From Harmonia axyridis (taxonomy: Eukaryota > Arthropoda > Insecta > Coleoptera > Coccinellidae), in the NCBI RefSeq assembly GCF_914767665.1, contig NC_059501.1:9116501-9180500 (forward strand): DNA of 64,000 bases, in the 5' to 3' direction. How positions within the stretch are numbered: the stretch's first letter is position 1; each line of letters opens with the position of its first letter. Below, one piece after another: positions 44,120 to 54,985 of this stretch. Made by a program: the position numbers and the translations under genes. The notes beneath the pieces were generated by a model. The model worked only from the letters and a program-made list of their open reading frames with translations, ran no database searches and was not told where the DNA came from.

Positions 44120-44345
44120 GACACCTCAGATCGAAGTTTTTCTGTCTATAGACGAGACATACAGAGTTGATTCCAGAGCAATATTATACCTTCTACTGAT
44201 TTCGGACTCCACCATGCTTTGGGGAGGTATCTCCTTAAGGGGCAGCACACAATTGGTAGCAGTAGCTGAAGTGTCACCAACTGTCAATGGACGAATGATG
44301 GATATTTTACAAGAGAACACCTACCTTGTTTGTTCTATATTATTT
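44120..44345 (+). pseudogene. Tc1-like transposase fragment
   Basis: The plus strand gives SDRSFSVYRRD in one frame, matching the (D)ESRFCL box around a catalytic Asp. In the next it gives DSTMLWGGISLRGSTQLVAV and NGRMMDILQE, the conserved central block of Tc1-type (DD34E) transposases (VMVWGGIS...LV...ILQ). The remainder is absent. Confidence 0.75.
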
Positions 44346-45950
44346 CGCCTCAAAATATCCAGAGCTGGCTAGGCGGTGTCTCAGGATGTTATTATCTATA
44401 TGTCTGAAAAAATGCATAAAGAATGCACGAATGAGTCAAATTGTGAGACGACCTTTTTTCTCTTCCCATCCACAAACATTAAGAAGCCAATTAGGAACAA
44501 GTGGAGGGTACATCCCTACTTCTGCAAATCACCAAATCAACCGAATCAATTGACCCATACTTATACAGACCCTCAAAGCAATGTTGAAATAACAGCATCA
44601 TACTATGAGAAGTATCTTTGCTGATACTGTTTGTACTAATGCTTGTCCTTACGTCGTCAAAAAGCCTTGAGAAAACATCCTTGTTTGGAACTGGTCTACA
44701 GTTGCATTCTGAAAAAATACAACATATCTGGGACTACTTTCAGATAAGAATATAAGCCCTCAATTATTGCTATCTAGCTAATCTGCAACAATTCCAAATA
44801 ACTCAATAACAGTGGAAAAACTTGTAAAAGTTCAAAGCATTCCGAAAGAATTGCTGGTTATCACAAGGGATAAAGATGGGCAAGTTTTTTCTGCGTTATT
44901 GCTCAGTATTGTTTTAGATCGAAGAGCAAAAAATAGTAGAAGTATGATCACTTTAGCAATACCTGCATATTCTACTCTTTAACAAAGTGAAACGATGTTT
45001 TTTGGCTGAGTGTATAACGTTCTAGACACGTTCAATCCCCCGTACTTCTAGCTACATTTTATCCTCGAAATTCTTCTCGTTTCACGACCCCTTGACGTTC
45101 AAGTTTTTAGGACGTCACATCCCATCCCGAACACGCTACCCAATGCGGCATGCAAAGCGCGCCAAATCACGGAAGAAGCTCCTCGGTAATAATTTAACAG
45201 AGTGCCGAAGCACTTCCGACCGTCCCTGATGCTAGCCGCACGGTTTCCAACGTAGCAGGCTTTTTTATGCGAGCCATTGATTTAGTATTCGGCGAAATAA
45301 AACTTCCGCCCTGGACCCAGTGCTGGCCTTCGTCGGAAAACTTCTCACGATAATTTTTCCGAGCGGAGTTACAGCCTAAGATCTGGTTATTGTGCTCGGT
45401 TTTTGCGGTTTCGGTAGAGAATGTCGGATTTCCGTGAGGAGAACGATTAGAGAGTGGCCAATACGACGTGATGGGTTTTCGGTATTCGAGGTTGTAGTAA
45501 TTTCATTTCTGAAATGCTCTAGTAACGTTTGGCGTTGTGAAACTTCTCTATTATCGAACTCGGTATTCTAACTTCTATGACTATATTCTTCAAGTGTTCA
45601 ATAAAGATAGATAGATATGATAGATTTGAGGGGGGTTTCATTGAATTGCGACATTATGGTCTATTGTGCCCCCAATAAGAATTTGTAGCGACAAAAAGTA
45701 ATTAGACAAAATATCTGTGTCTAGCCGAAATTGTCGTCACAATACGACGTATCTGTATCTGCATTAGTGTAACAATGGTCTTTCGTTGTAATTGTGCATA
45801 CAACTTTCTCATTCATAAGGTTCTTAGAAAGATACAATTGAGAATATCTTTCCCGTACCCTAATTAGTGTGCATGATACCATGTCGAAGTCATAAAACTT
45901 AGTGAATAAGAAAAGGAAGAAGAAATTCACGGTATACAATATGATTATAT
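44346..45950. other. No gene seen; GC-rich island 45030-45460
   Basis: The island is GC- and CpG-rich sequence without motif. A GATAGATAGATA tract lies at 45606-45620, like the 3' tails of the non-LTR units at 29.6 and 30.0 kb. Confidence 0.4.
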
Positions 45951-45951
45951 G

Positions 45952-46132
45952 TTTGTAACCCAGGTATAAAAATGGAAAAAGGGAAAGAGTTCAGTGGAGT
46001 AAGTTACGAGGAGATGACCCGTTGAGCTAGTAAAGTGTTCAAGGATGTTTCCAAGTGCTGTACCAGAATAAAGTACTCGTCTGTCGTCCATCAGTGTTTC
46101 AATAATCCCCTAGAAAACGTGATACTCTAAAT
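45952..46132 (+). mobile_element. Candidate LTR remnant
   Basis: Starts near TGTAACCCAGG, has a TATA-like box (GGTATAAAAATGG, 45961-45973) and a polyadenylation-type signal (AATAAAGTAC near 46067). It is followed immediately by a primer-binding-site-like sequence at 46133. No second LTR or pol lies within reach, so it would be a 5' LTR stump. Exact edges uncertain. Confidence 0.5.
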
Positions 46133-46151
46133 TGGTGTCTCCGACGTGATA
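46133..46151 (+). other. Primer-binding-site-like sequence, tRNA-Trp type
   Basis: TGGTGTCTCCGACGTGATA is nearly complementary to the 3' end of insect tRNA-Trp (expected TGGTGACCCCGACGTGATT, from memory). Together with the preceding LTR-like stretch it marks the start of a lost LTR retrotransposon. Confidence 0.6.
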
Positions 46152-46159
46152 TATAAACA

Positions 46160-46640
46160 GAAAGGAGGTGTACGTTTCCGAACTATAAACACAGGAGCTA
46201 CAAGTTACTTGTCCAAAGTAGATTTTACGTTGACTAGTGATGGGGAGGCATTCTGCCACCAAGTGATCCGGAGTTTCTTCCCCTTCTCACATAATCTGCA
46301 CTCGTCGTTTTCTGCTAGACCCACTCTTATGAGATGCTTCCTTAGGCGACAACGCCCTGTATGGAATCCAGTGAGGGTACATTCTTGCTGGGATCCAAAT
46401 ACTTGGACTTTTGAAGAAACTTTTCCGAATTATGCAGTCTAGAAAGGTTCCACCACAGTGTTTTTCCGGGCCAATGAAATAAGTTTCTGCTATTTTTTTG
46501 GCAAGTGTGTTGGCCTCTTAATTCCCTTCAATTCCCGAGTTTCTGGGATCCCAGACTGAAAAGGCCTTGGTCATCTGGCCTATTTTATCGAGTTTTTTTC
46601 GACACTCCAATACCATCTTAGAATATGATAATTTGTAAGC
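46160..46640 (-). pseudogene. Non-LTR RNase H and zinc tail fragment
   Basis: The minus strand carries GNEIADSLAKK-like pieces (about 46510-46540), ETYFIGPEPHCGG-like pieces, PYRALSPKEASHKS and ENDECRLCEKG with a following ETPDHLVAECLPI (46230-46310). This is an RNase H end plus the Cys-x2-Cys...His...Cys tail. It differs from the 43540 family, so it represents another clade. Frameshifts are frequent. Confidence 0.65.
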
Positions 46641-47990
46641 TCAATGCTTTTGTTGTAGGCTGACTATCTGAATACATTGCTATATCCCATTTCTGATGAG
46701 TTCAGACTTCGAGGGCTCACTATAAAAAATTCTAGTTGAAATCTCGAAAAGAAACTCTAAATTTTGCAGTCTTCCACAAGGTGTTGGATGTGGTTCTCAA
46801 GATTACATCTGAGAAGTCTTCGGGGTATATTTCGGGAGTGAATGGACAGATAAAGAAGTAGGCGGATGCGGGTAATCTCTCGTCAATATTTTAAGGAAAC
46901 ATCTCAGAAATCATCCTTTAGGAGGGTCTCTTTGAAAGCAAACCTCAAAAAACGGGAATAATGAAGAAAGCTAATGATGAATAAGGAAGCTAATGATCCC
47001 AGGAAGGAGATAAAGATGTTTCAATCCCCCCTACTTTCATACTTACGAGTGTGCCAAGTAAACTTGAGATTCACACTATGTGCTTTAATTCATAAGCTTA
47101 TTATACTTTTCGTTTCCTTACAAATAATCCTGAAAACAAATCTCCCCTACTCGCAAGAATTCTCATCTAGCTTCTTGCTTTAAGATGAAAGAAATATATT
47201 GGAATTCGATTACAAAATATTATTTCTATATTAGTTGATACAGAATAGACACTTCTCCTATTATCATATTATCATTCCCATGTTTAGAATAATGTTTCCC
47301 ATCTATTCCATGGATTATACTGAAAGTGGACTCTAAGACCATGTCGTATGATGGAATGAAAAAATGTTTCAACTAAGGATTATCATACTCTTGATGTCAA
47401 CATCAACAAAAATGTTGAGGCCCAAAATATTTCTTCTACTGTCATCATTCTAGTATTTAGGTGCCAGTGGTAAAAATCGATATTGTTATTCTCTTCTTCT
47501 CAGTTGGCTGAGGTTGCATTTCATGTATTTAAGATGAAGACATTTTGTTTAGCTTGTTCAGTGAATAAATCGCCATGTTTTAAGGGAAAATAATGGAGTA
47601 AAATGTATTCATTTCAATTCAGTACTTAGTCAGACGTCAGATGATTTCTCGGTACTATGTGGCTGCAGTAAGATGTCTTCGTTTCTGGTGTTATTCAGTC
47701 GATTGAAAGCAATTTGAATAATGAATTTCTGCTTCCATTAAGACCAATTTCATATAAATTTCTCTTTTTATTTCTTCAATGTTCCAGAGGATGACAGTTT
47801 TCAAGGCACTTTTTGTTGTTACAGTTCTTGAGATACAAGTGTTACTCTTAACTTACTGTTAATTATTTCGTATAATGAACAGTATCTTAAAAGTTGACGT
47901 TGCTTCCGCCGTGTCACAATAGATAGCTGTAGCGGTAAATGATAGTCGAAATAAATAGATTATTTTGTCTGCATCATAAAGTTATTCTCG
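46641..47990. other. No gene seen
   Basis: Short frames only. No repeat that I can match. Confidence 0.4.
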
Positions 47991-47997
47991 ATCAAAC

Positions 47998-48560
47998 ATG
48001 TCAGCTTACGATCTAAATTCTAGTCATATGCGGAGGGTTTCAATTTTCTACTATAATATGAAGAAATTAGCGGCTGAGGCTCATCGAATGCTCTCAAATA
48101 CCTATGGTGAGGCCGAAATTAATGGAGGAACGTGCCGAGAAGCTTTTCAACGCTTCAAGAACGGTGATTTTGACGTCCAAGAACAGCATGGCGGTGGAAA
48201 ATAGAAGGATTTCGAAACTGCAGAATTGGAGGCATTACTTGATCCAGACTCGTGTCAAACGCAACAAGAATGGTCAGGATCATTTGGAGTGACGCAACAA
48301 GCCATTTCGAAACGCCTGAAATTCATGGGAATGATTCAGAAACAAAGACATTGGGTGTCGTACGAGGTGGAGCCGAGAGATGTTGAATGGCGTTTGTTTG
48401 CTTGTAAACAGCTGCTTGCAAGGCAAAGACGAAAGCAATTTCTGCATCGCATTGTGACTGGAGTCAAAAAATGGGTTCATTACGATAATCCTAAGCGCAT
48501 CCAATCATGGAGATTTCTCGACCTTGCTTACACGTCGACGTCTAAACCAAATATTCAATG
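47998..48560 (+). pseudogene. Mariner transposase N-terminal half, truncated
   Basis: MRRVSIFYYNMKKLAAEAHR, MLSNTYGEAEINGGTCREAF and RFKNGDFDV form the first helix-turn-helix region. After a stop at 48202 the frame resumes with ETAELEALLDPDSCQTQQEW, GVTQQAISKRLKFMGMIQKQ and FLHRIVTGVKKWVHYDNPKR, where the usual first catalytic Asp of TGDEKW is replaced by Val. It ends near TSTSKPNIQ and the catalytic C-terminal half is missing. Distinct from the 2 kb mariner in sequence. Confidence 0.88.
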
Positions 48561-49345
48561 TTTCATGTTTCGATTCTATATGAAAAAGATAGAGTTCATA
48601 TTTATTGAAATGATATCAGTACTATCGTGAAGTCAGAAATATGTATGTACATATATGTATATGTTTTGTATGTCTTTATAAAATTGATGCATGAATGACG
48701 CGCACTCATGAGCTCCCGACTTCACGTAAGTCCTTTTTGTAGAATTCACAACATTTCATCCTTGTACGTATACCACATATACACCCCAGAGCGCGAATGA
48801 AATTCCTTTATTGAATTCGCGAAATCTCTGAATTTAGAAGCAATCTCGCGCCGAATTGCTTCACATCTTCGAATAGGCGCGAAATTCTCAACATCTCCCG
48901 ACGAGACCGGACTTTTGTCGCTCGAAAAAATTTTCCCATTCATCAGTGCTAGACCTAATCGAATGAACTGTCACGAGAGGCGCGCAATCCGAGATGAGAA
49001 ACGTATTCAACCCGGTGCGCCGCGGCGCTCTCCATCCCGAAACTCGCATAACATCAAACAATCGCTTCGCGAAAACGAATCTCGACTCGGTGCATATTCA
49101 ACGAGGCATAAAGTACCTAACCTGCTTCGGCGGCGCGCGGTGGAAACAGAAATCAAAGAAAACACACTCGACTCCACTTATCTGCCGCAACCTCATGCGA
49201 GGTCGGCCGACAGTACCCGGCATTAACTCAGACCTGCCCGATCCGGCAGATCTGTTGGCGGACGGCGTTGCCGTTTCTCGTGGTTTATCGGAGATTTATT
49301 TTTTTTTAATGAATTTGCCTTGAAACTTGTTTTCATCCTTAAACT
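48561..49345. other. GC-rich island (48740-49290), no gene seen
   Basis: CpG-rich with frames on both strands (48915-49226 and 48994-49323 plus, 48746-48943 minus). No motif recognised. Confidence 0.4.
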
Positions 49346-49349
49346 CTAC

Positions 49350-49830
49350 CATAAAAAATTTCAAAGTTGAGAAATCACAAGATCTTGGTTGCCGATTACG
49401 CGTCCTGTTAATTTCTTCCAATAAGGCCAAAACTGATCGCTTCATCCCCAGTTGCACCCCTGCTGCAAAAAAAGAATCATTTGGCTATAACGATGAGAAT
49501 TACTGATTTGAGTGACATTCTTCATTTTCAAAGAATAACTTACCATTCATTGCACCAGAACAAATTGCACACCATATAGTGACTTTTTGTGGATGAAATG
49601 ATCTCTCAGCAGCTACATGAAAATTTTTTCTGCTCCATATGCGAAAATTTTGCTTGCTTACAAAGCCACCAAGTGAAAAATGTACTTCGTCATTGAAGAA
49701 AAATTCGAGAAATTGTCAACAAAACGACACCCAATCGACATATGTTTTAGGCATTACATGACCAGCTGGCTTCAGTTCTCACGTCAACTGAAACTTAAAA
49801 GGATAAAGATGCAAATCTTCTTCTTCTTCC
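49350..49830 (-). pseudogene. Decayed Tc/mariner-superfamily transposase
   Basis: The minus strand reads KPADHVMPKTYVDWV, EFFFNDEVHFSLGGFVSKQN, RIWSRKNFHVAAERSFHPQK followed by VTIWCAICSGAMNGKLFFEN, and, after frame changes, NRQPRSCDFSTLKFFM. These parallel the DEAHFWL..YVNKQN, VTVWCALWAGGIIGPYFF and PRSCDLTPLDYFLW blocks of the transposase type at 39537-40990 and 63685-64000. More decayed than either. Confidence 0.75.
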
Positions 49831-50475
49831 TCTTTCATTTAGGTCGTAACCTGTTCTTTTTCAGCGCGGCTCTGTTGGAGTGAAGACTCAGCTTTCATAT
49901 TTCCTTGGTCTTCCACGTCTTTTTTCCGATTAGTTTTCAATCTCGGGATGCAAATCAAGATGCATAATACGCCTCAAGGTGCCGTAACATAACGTATGAA
50001 TTTGGATCTTCTCCGATACAAGTATTTTGCCTGAAGGAATAAACTTAAACTTACAGTACGCGGTGTTTCTAAGTCGTAACCGCTCTCGCCGCTGCGAGAA
50101 GAGAAATTTTCGCGTGTTATGGGTGACTTTGCTAGACTGGTAAAGAGTCACTACAAGTTTGTATATAATATAGTAAACAATCGCTTAAGTAAATGTGTAA
50201 AACAGGATTTCAAATTTTGTAGTTCACGTAAGCTGGTCACTGGATTCTGTAATTAATTCCTTGAGCAAAATTGAGAAGTGACCCCTCAATGTGATATCAC
50301 GGGCTATCTAAATATGTTATCAGAAAAACTATCGAACAAAAGCATGGAAAGTTATTAAGGAAAACCCTTATTTCGAAAGTATACAATTTTTTTTACATTG
50401 GAACTTTTCTCGTAAATGTAAAATTTGGTGAAAGCTTCTGAGACAATGGGTAGACAACGTCGCTTGATAATGTAC
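49831..50475. other. No gene seen
   Basis: May include eroded ends of the two flanking transposons. The minus-strand frame 49930-50151 has no clear motif. Confidence 0.35.
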
Positions 50476-50479
50476 AAAT

Positions 50480-50910
50480 AACTAAGAATAAGAGCCCATG
50501 CAACAACGTGATAAAGTTGCATGATGAGATCGCCACTTCAACGTTTCCAAGTATGTCTTGACCACTTTCGCAACATGAAGTCGTGCATTGTCATGCTGTA
50601 AAATCACTTTATTATGTCTCTCGTTGTGTTGCCGCCGTTTGTCTTTCAATACTCGTCTCAAATGCATTAATTGCGTTCGATAACGATCGCCTGTGATTTT
50701 TTCAGTCGGTTTCAACAGCTCACTACGCCGAGCTGGTCCCACCAAATCCTGAGCATGACCTTGGAACCGTGAATATTCGGTTTGGCCGTCGACGCCGTGT
50801 AAGCATGGCCGGGATACTCCCACGATTTTCTGCGCTTGGAATTGCCGTGATGAACCCATTTTGCGTTAATAGTTTTCGTGAAAAATTGAAATTCATCCGA
50901 TGAAATGAAA
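50480..50910 (-). pseudogene. Mariner transposase catalytic-region fragment
   Basis: The minus strand gives WVHHGNSKRRKSWEYPGHAY, NIHGSKVMLRIWWDQLGVV, then after a frame change LLKPTEKITGDRYRTQLMHL and VILQHDNARLHVAKVVKTYL (second catalytic Asp in HDNAR). The C-terminal third, with the last Asp, has diverged. The family matches mariners with the GDRYRTQL block and differs from the remnants at 2.0 and 48.0 kb. Confidence 0.85.
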
Positions 50911-51690
50911 GTGCTGTGCTTTTACCTACGATAAACAACGATTATTCAATCAATTAAAACATGGTGGACTCTGATGGGAAATAACCTGCAAATAATCTGA
51001 TGAAGCTTCCATTCGCAATAGGATAAAGTAACGACTTTTCGCCGTAATCTAACGTAACGCTTGTTGATCGATAACAAAGTGCGGGCCGCAACGCAACGCC
51101 TGCGGGAACGGAACCGCGCCGTCGAAAGCTCATGAAAATGTATTTCGCTCCCCTCGCTCAATTTCCTCCCCGCCGATAAAGGGGCCGGCACACGTCCCGG
51201 CAGGTACCCGACCGAAAAAGAGACGTGTTTGCCGCTCCACGCGTCCGATTCACTGCATCAAACGCAGATTAAAACATGGAATTTTCGCCGCGGATATCAG
51301 AGGGCGTGCATGCATGCCCTGAATGGCTAATGCAATTTCGGGAAAGCGGGGGATTTACCAGAAACACTGAAATATGTATTGAATTTGAACGCGTACACAG
51401 ACATGGTTGCCGGTCCGGATTATCCGAATGAACTCGCACGATGTTCACTTTTTGAGCGCTTGTTGCCTGAACAGTTTTAGCTCTATAATTTAGTCACGAT
51501 GTTTGTTATTTTAGATTTTTGAGCCGCAGGGGGTTAAGTCAATATTTTATATACTTAATTTTTCGTATAGAAATGACTTGAAATTACTGTATTGTTTGTA
51601 TAGGAATGAAGAAAAAGTACTGCATATTTTTCATTGTTTCGTCACCAAATTTTGGTGGCAAATGTCAAATTTGTAAAACATGTGAAATCG
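50911..51690. other. GC-rich island (51020-51440), no gene seen
   Basis: CpG-rich sequence with the motif GCGTGCATGCATGC near 51304. No coding evidence. Confidence 0.4.
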
Positions 51691-51692
51691 AA

Positions 51693-53625
51693 GATAATAA
51701 TAATAATAATAAATTTATTCATCCCAAAAATACATGTTCAAAACACAGGTAAAACTATGAGAATGTCTATGACCTAAGCAAGCTTGTATGTCAATAGAAC
51801 CCTCAATATTTTCATGAATAAAATTCGATACATTACTTCTCTGTACATTCATATATTTACACAACAATATCTCAATAACTGGTATCCGAGATGACGCCAG
51901 AGGTGAAATAAGTCTAATAACAAAGTGTGCTCATTAGGATAATCTCCTTTTCAGTGTGAACTCCGACATGGCCAGGAATCTTCTCACAACAAGTCAAATG
52001 CGAAAAGTGAAAAATACCGACCATCACCCCCCACAGAGGATGCCACACAATTTGACTGAATTCTCCATTACCTATCTTTTGAGCTCACTTCTATACTTCC
52101 TGCTCCTCGTATTGATGTTGCTTTTCAAATATATGGGTAGCTGGCTGTAGAGCTTAGGACCATGATAAAGTGAACTGTGTAGAACATGTGTTTTCTTAAA
52201 GTGTGGAAATATAATCGCTTGATTGCTAGCATATCTAGTTGGGTATGGGTGATTAATATTTGTCTTCTCCCTCTTAATCTGATTCAAGATGTTCTCGTAA
52301 ATGTATATTTGCCGAATATTAAGTTTTCCGATTTCAGAATACAATTTATTGGTGTTATATCTTCTTCCTACCTTACGTATAATCTTCAACACGATGTTTT
52401 GTGTGATTTCTAATCTTTTTAAATGACTATTCACAACTCTTCCCCATATCACGACTCCATATCTCAAAATTGACACCACTATTGATTCATAAATTCTAAT
52501 AATTCCAGCCAACGAAAGAACATATCTCAAATTGTAGAAAGTATGAAACATACCCTTGAGTCTTTCCACCAGATAGGTGATATGCCTATCCCACCTAAGG
52601 TGTTGATCGATGAAGATGCCCAGGTATTTAACATGATCTACTTTTTCTATACAAGGGCAGTTGCAACTAGAATTATTGATGCAGTGGGTTGTATGGATAG
52701 TTAGAAGGCGGTCATCTGGTTGGGTACTCACTGTGAGAGAAAAAGTTAAGAATTTTGTTTTCGCCACATTCAGACTAAGACAGCTTTCCGTTAACCAAGA
52801 GTCAACAAATCTCAAACCCCCTTCAGCCGCCTTGCGTGCTTCCTCCCATGTTTTACCTCTAAAAGTAATCACTGAGTCATCAGCATAAGAAACTATGTCC
52901 AGGTTTGGAATCGAGGAGAGTTGATTTATAAATATAAGAAACAGTAATGGCCCCAGAACTGTTCCCTGCGGTATACCAGTATTTACAAAAATTGGCTTGC
53001 TGAGTTTATCGTCAATTTTCACATACTGTTTTCTATTTTTTAAATAGTCCTCAAATAATGTATGACTAGAACCTCTGAATCCACAGTTTTTCAAACGTTC
53101 GAGTAACAAATCATGCGTTACTGTGTCGAATGCCTTGGCTAAGTCCAAAAACACAGCCAAAACCTTCTCTCCATCATTTAAGGCGCACCTAATATTGTTC
53201 GTGAGCTCCTCGATGGCATCTGCTGTTGACAAATCCTCTCTAAAACCATACTGTCTAGCGCTGATTAAACCAAAACGTTCCATGTAATTTGTTAATCTTT
53301 CTTTCAAACATTTTTCAAATATCTCAGCAAAGTTATTAATAACAGATATGGGACGATAGTTTGTCATTTTGGTTCGATCACCTGATTTGAAAATGGGAGA
53401 AATATAGAATTCCTTCCATTCCGATGGTATTTTGCCGGTTGAAAAGACGATGTTTATAATGTCAACTAATGGAATGGATATAAATGCGTGTATTTTTTTG
53501 ATCAGCGAAGCTGCTATACCATCAGGTCCGGGAGCCGAATTGTTTTTCAATGTAGCTATGAGATTGATTATCTCTTTAACTGTAGTTGGTTTGATAAAAA
53601 AAAAGAAATCAAAACTATCCCAAAA
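51693..53625 (-). mobile_element. 5'-truncated non-LTR retrotransposon
   Basis: The minus-strand element ends at 51693 in AATAAATTT followed by an ATT repeat, and begins around 53610-53625 within the RT N-terminal region. It lacks any endonuclease. A decayed relative lies at 42170-42520. Truncation is typical of incomplete reverse transcription. Confidence 0.85.
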
Positions 53626-53631
53626 CTTCAC
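52072..53631 (-). CDS. Non-LTR reverse transcriptase, uninterrupted 519-residue frame
   Basis: Motifs in order: NSAPGPDGIAASLIKK (about residue 32), NYRPISVINNFAEIFEKCLK (about 90), VLAVFLDLAKAFDTVTHDLL (catalytic Asp block, about 165), TGIPQGTVLGPLLFLIFINQ (about 220), VSYADDSVITF (Y249 A250 D251 D252), then the thumb HVKYLGIFIDQHLRWDRHIT and SILRYGVVIWG. The C-terminus SLYHGPKLYSQLPIYL is conserved in this type. No RNase H or zinc tail follows. The Met at the start comes from sequence at the truncation point, so the annotated N-terminus is artificial. All RT catalytic residues are present, although the copy is 5' truncated. Confidence 0.9.
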   Translation of the reverse strand: MKFWDSFDFFFFIKPTTVKEIINLIATLKNNSAPGPDGIAASLIKKIHAFISIPLVDIINIVFSTGKIPSEWKEFYISPIFKSGDRTKMTNYRPISVINNFAEIFEKCLKERLTNYMERFGLISARQYGFREDLSTADAIEELTNNIRCALNDGEKVLAVFLDLAKAFDTVTHDLLLERLKNCGFRGSSHTLFEDYLKNRKQYVKIDDKLSKPIFVNTGIPQGTVLGPLLFLIFINQLSSIPNLDIVSYADDSVITFRGKTWEEARKAAEGGLRFVDSWLTESCLSLNVAKTKFLTFSLTVSTQPDDRLLTIHTTHCINNSSCNCPCIEKVDHVKYLGIFIDQHLRWDRHITYLVERLKGMFHTFYNLRYVLSLAGIIRIYESIVVSILRYGVVIWGRVVNSHLKRLEITQNIVLKIIRKVGRRYNTNKLYSEIGKLNIRQIYIYENILNQIKREKTNINHPYPTRYASNQAIIFPHFKKTHVLHSSLYHGPKLYSQLPIYLKSNINTRSRKYRSELKR

Positions 53632-54635
53632 CGTGAGGGTCCCTTTCGAGTACAGATTGACTGGAACCGGTCTAGATTTGACTGGCTGATGACAAATCTG
53701 TTCTCAACTTCGATTCTATGGACACAATTACTCTCCAATAGAAAAACCTAGACACTCGTTAGGCTGAATACGATGATTGGCAAATTCTGAATATCAATGA
53801 AATGAAATATTAGGTTTCGATGTAGAATTACTTTTTCGGACTTCGCTTTACCAGAATTCAATTCAGAAAATTCAAGGAAAATATCAAAAAACAAATTAAG
53901 GAATGCACATAAAAAGAGACATCAATTTTCCTCTAAATACCATACATCGAATTTCAACACATGGTTTATAATTATATCTGTCTAAGCATTTCCAGGAATT
54001 CGGGATGACAATTCAATACCTGATATTGGGTATAATTAGTGTTTATCCTGAATGGATGCCTGTAGATCAGACTAATTAATTGAAATAGATGATTATGTTA
54101 TATTATTCCAAGCCTATAACTAGATGATGTTGAATCGTATATTTTCCAACCTCATAATAATCGTGTAAATGTACTGATGCGGAAATTTTTCCTTGAATTT
54201 CAATCATGTTTCCTATTGATTAATTTGCATAAGCATTAATGAGAAAGATAGTGTAGAAATGAAACTAGTTTTTGTCAAATCATAATAATGTTCTTACATT
54301 GGAGGACAAACGAAAATGAGAGATTCCTCAGATGTTTTTAGGAAAACAAGATCTATATTCAAGAGCCCACAAACGCTTCGTTTTCGAGATACAGGGTGTT
54401 AAATTTTATTTTTTTTTTATTTTTTTTCTGATGTGAAAGTGTAAAAAAATGTTCCGAGAGACTTTGTTCCGATACTTTACTTTTTTGTTCCTCATTGCTT
54501 TTTCGGAGTTATTTTGTTCATTTGAGACCATTTATCCTAGTGTCAACTCTTGGGTGGAGATTTGAAATTTTGTGTTAGTATGTCCTACATTTATCAATTT
54601 GAAAATAATTGACTGATATGAATGAAGAAAAAATT
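53632..54635. other. No gene seen; possible transposon end near 54395
   Basis: GAGATACAGGGTGTTAAATT near 54391 resembles the outer ends of insect DNA transposons, but I found no inverted partner. The rest is AT-rich. Confidence 0.35.
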
Positions 54636-54639
54636 ATCA

Positions 54640-54985
54640 TCAAATTTCATCAATACTCGTACAGAAAGTCCATTCTGATGCTCGTTCTGATATCAGGGCC
54701 CTCTGTACTTCTATTGAAATAGTGCAGAAAACATTGATATTCTTTCACGAGTTCAAAATTCAAAAACTGAATGTACGAATGTTAGAATGAGTCTTCTGTA
54801 AGAGTTTTATTATATATTATTTGCGCTAATTCATTGAAGTTCAATTGAAATTAATGGAATATTTCCATGAATATCGTTTAGTGATTTTTGCATTGAAAAA
54901 TGTAAAATGAGAAATATAACCATGAAATTTTTGTGAAACAGATAATCTCAAACCAATTTGTTCTACGAGGTATAGCAGAATGAAC
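54640..54985 (-). repeat. Dispersed repeat, copy 2 (inverted partner 13925-14275)
   Basis: Reverse complement matches 13925-14275, sharing TTTTTGCATTGAAAAATG and AATATTTCCATGAATAT. This copy lacks the 84-base insertion present at 14044-14127 and has extra sequence around 54680-54780. Confidence 0.75.
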
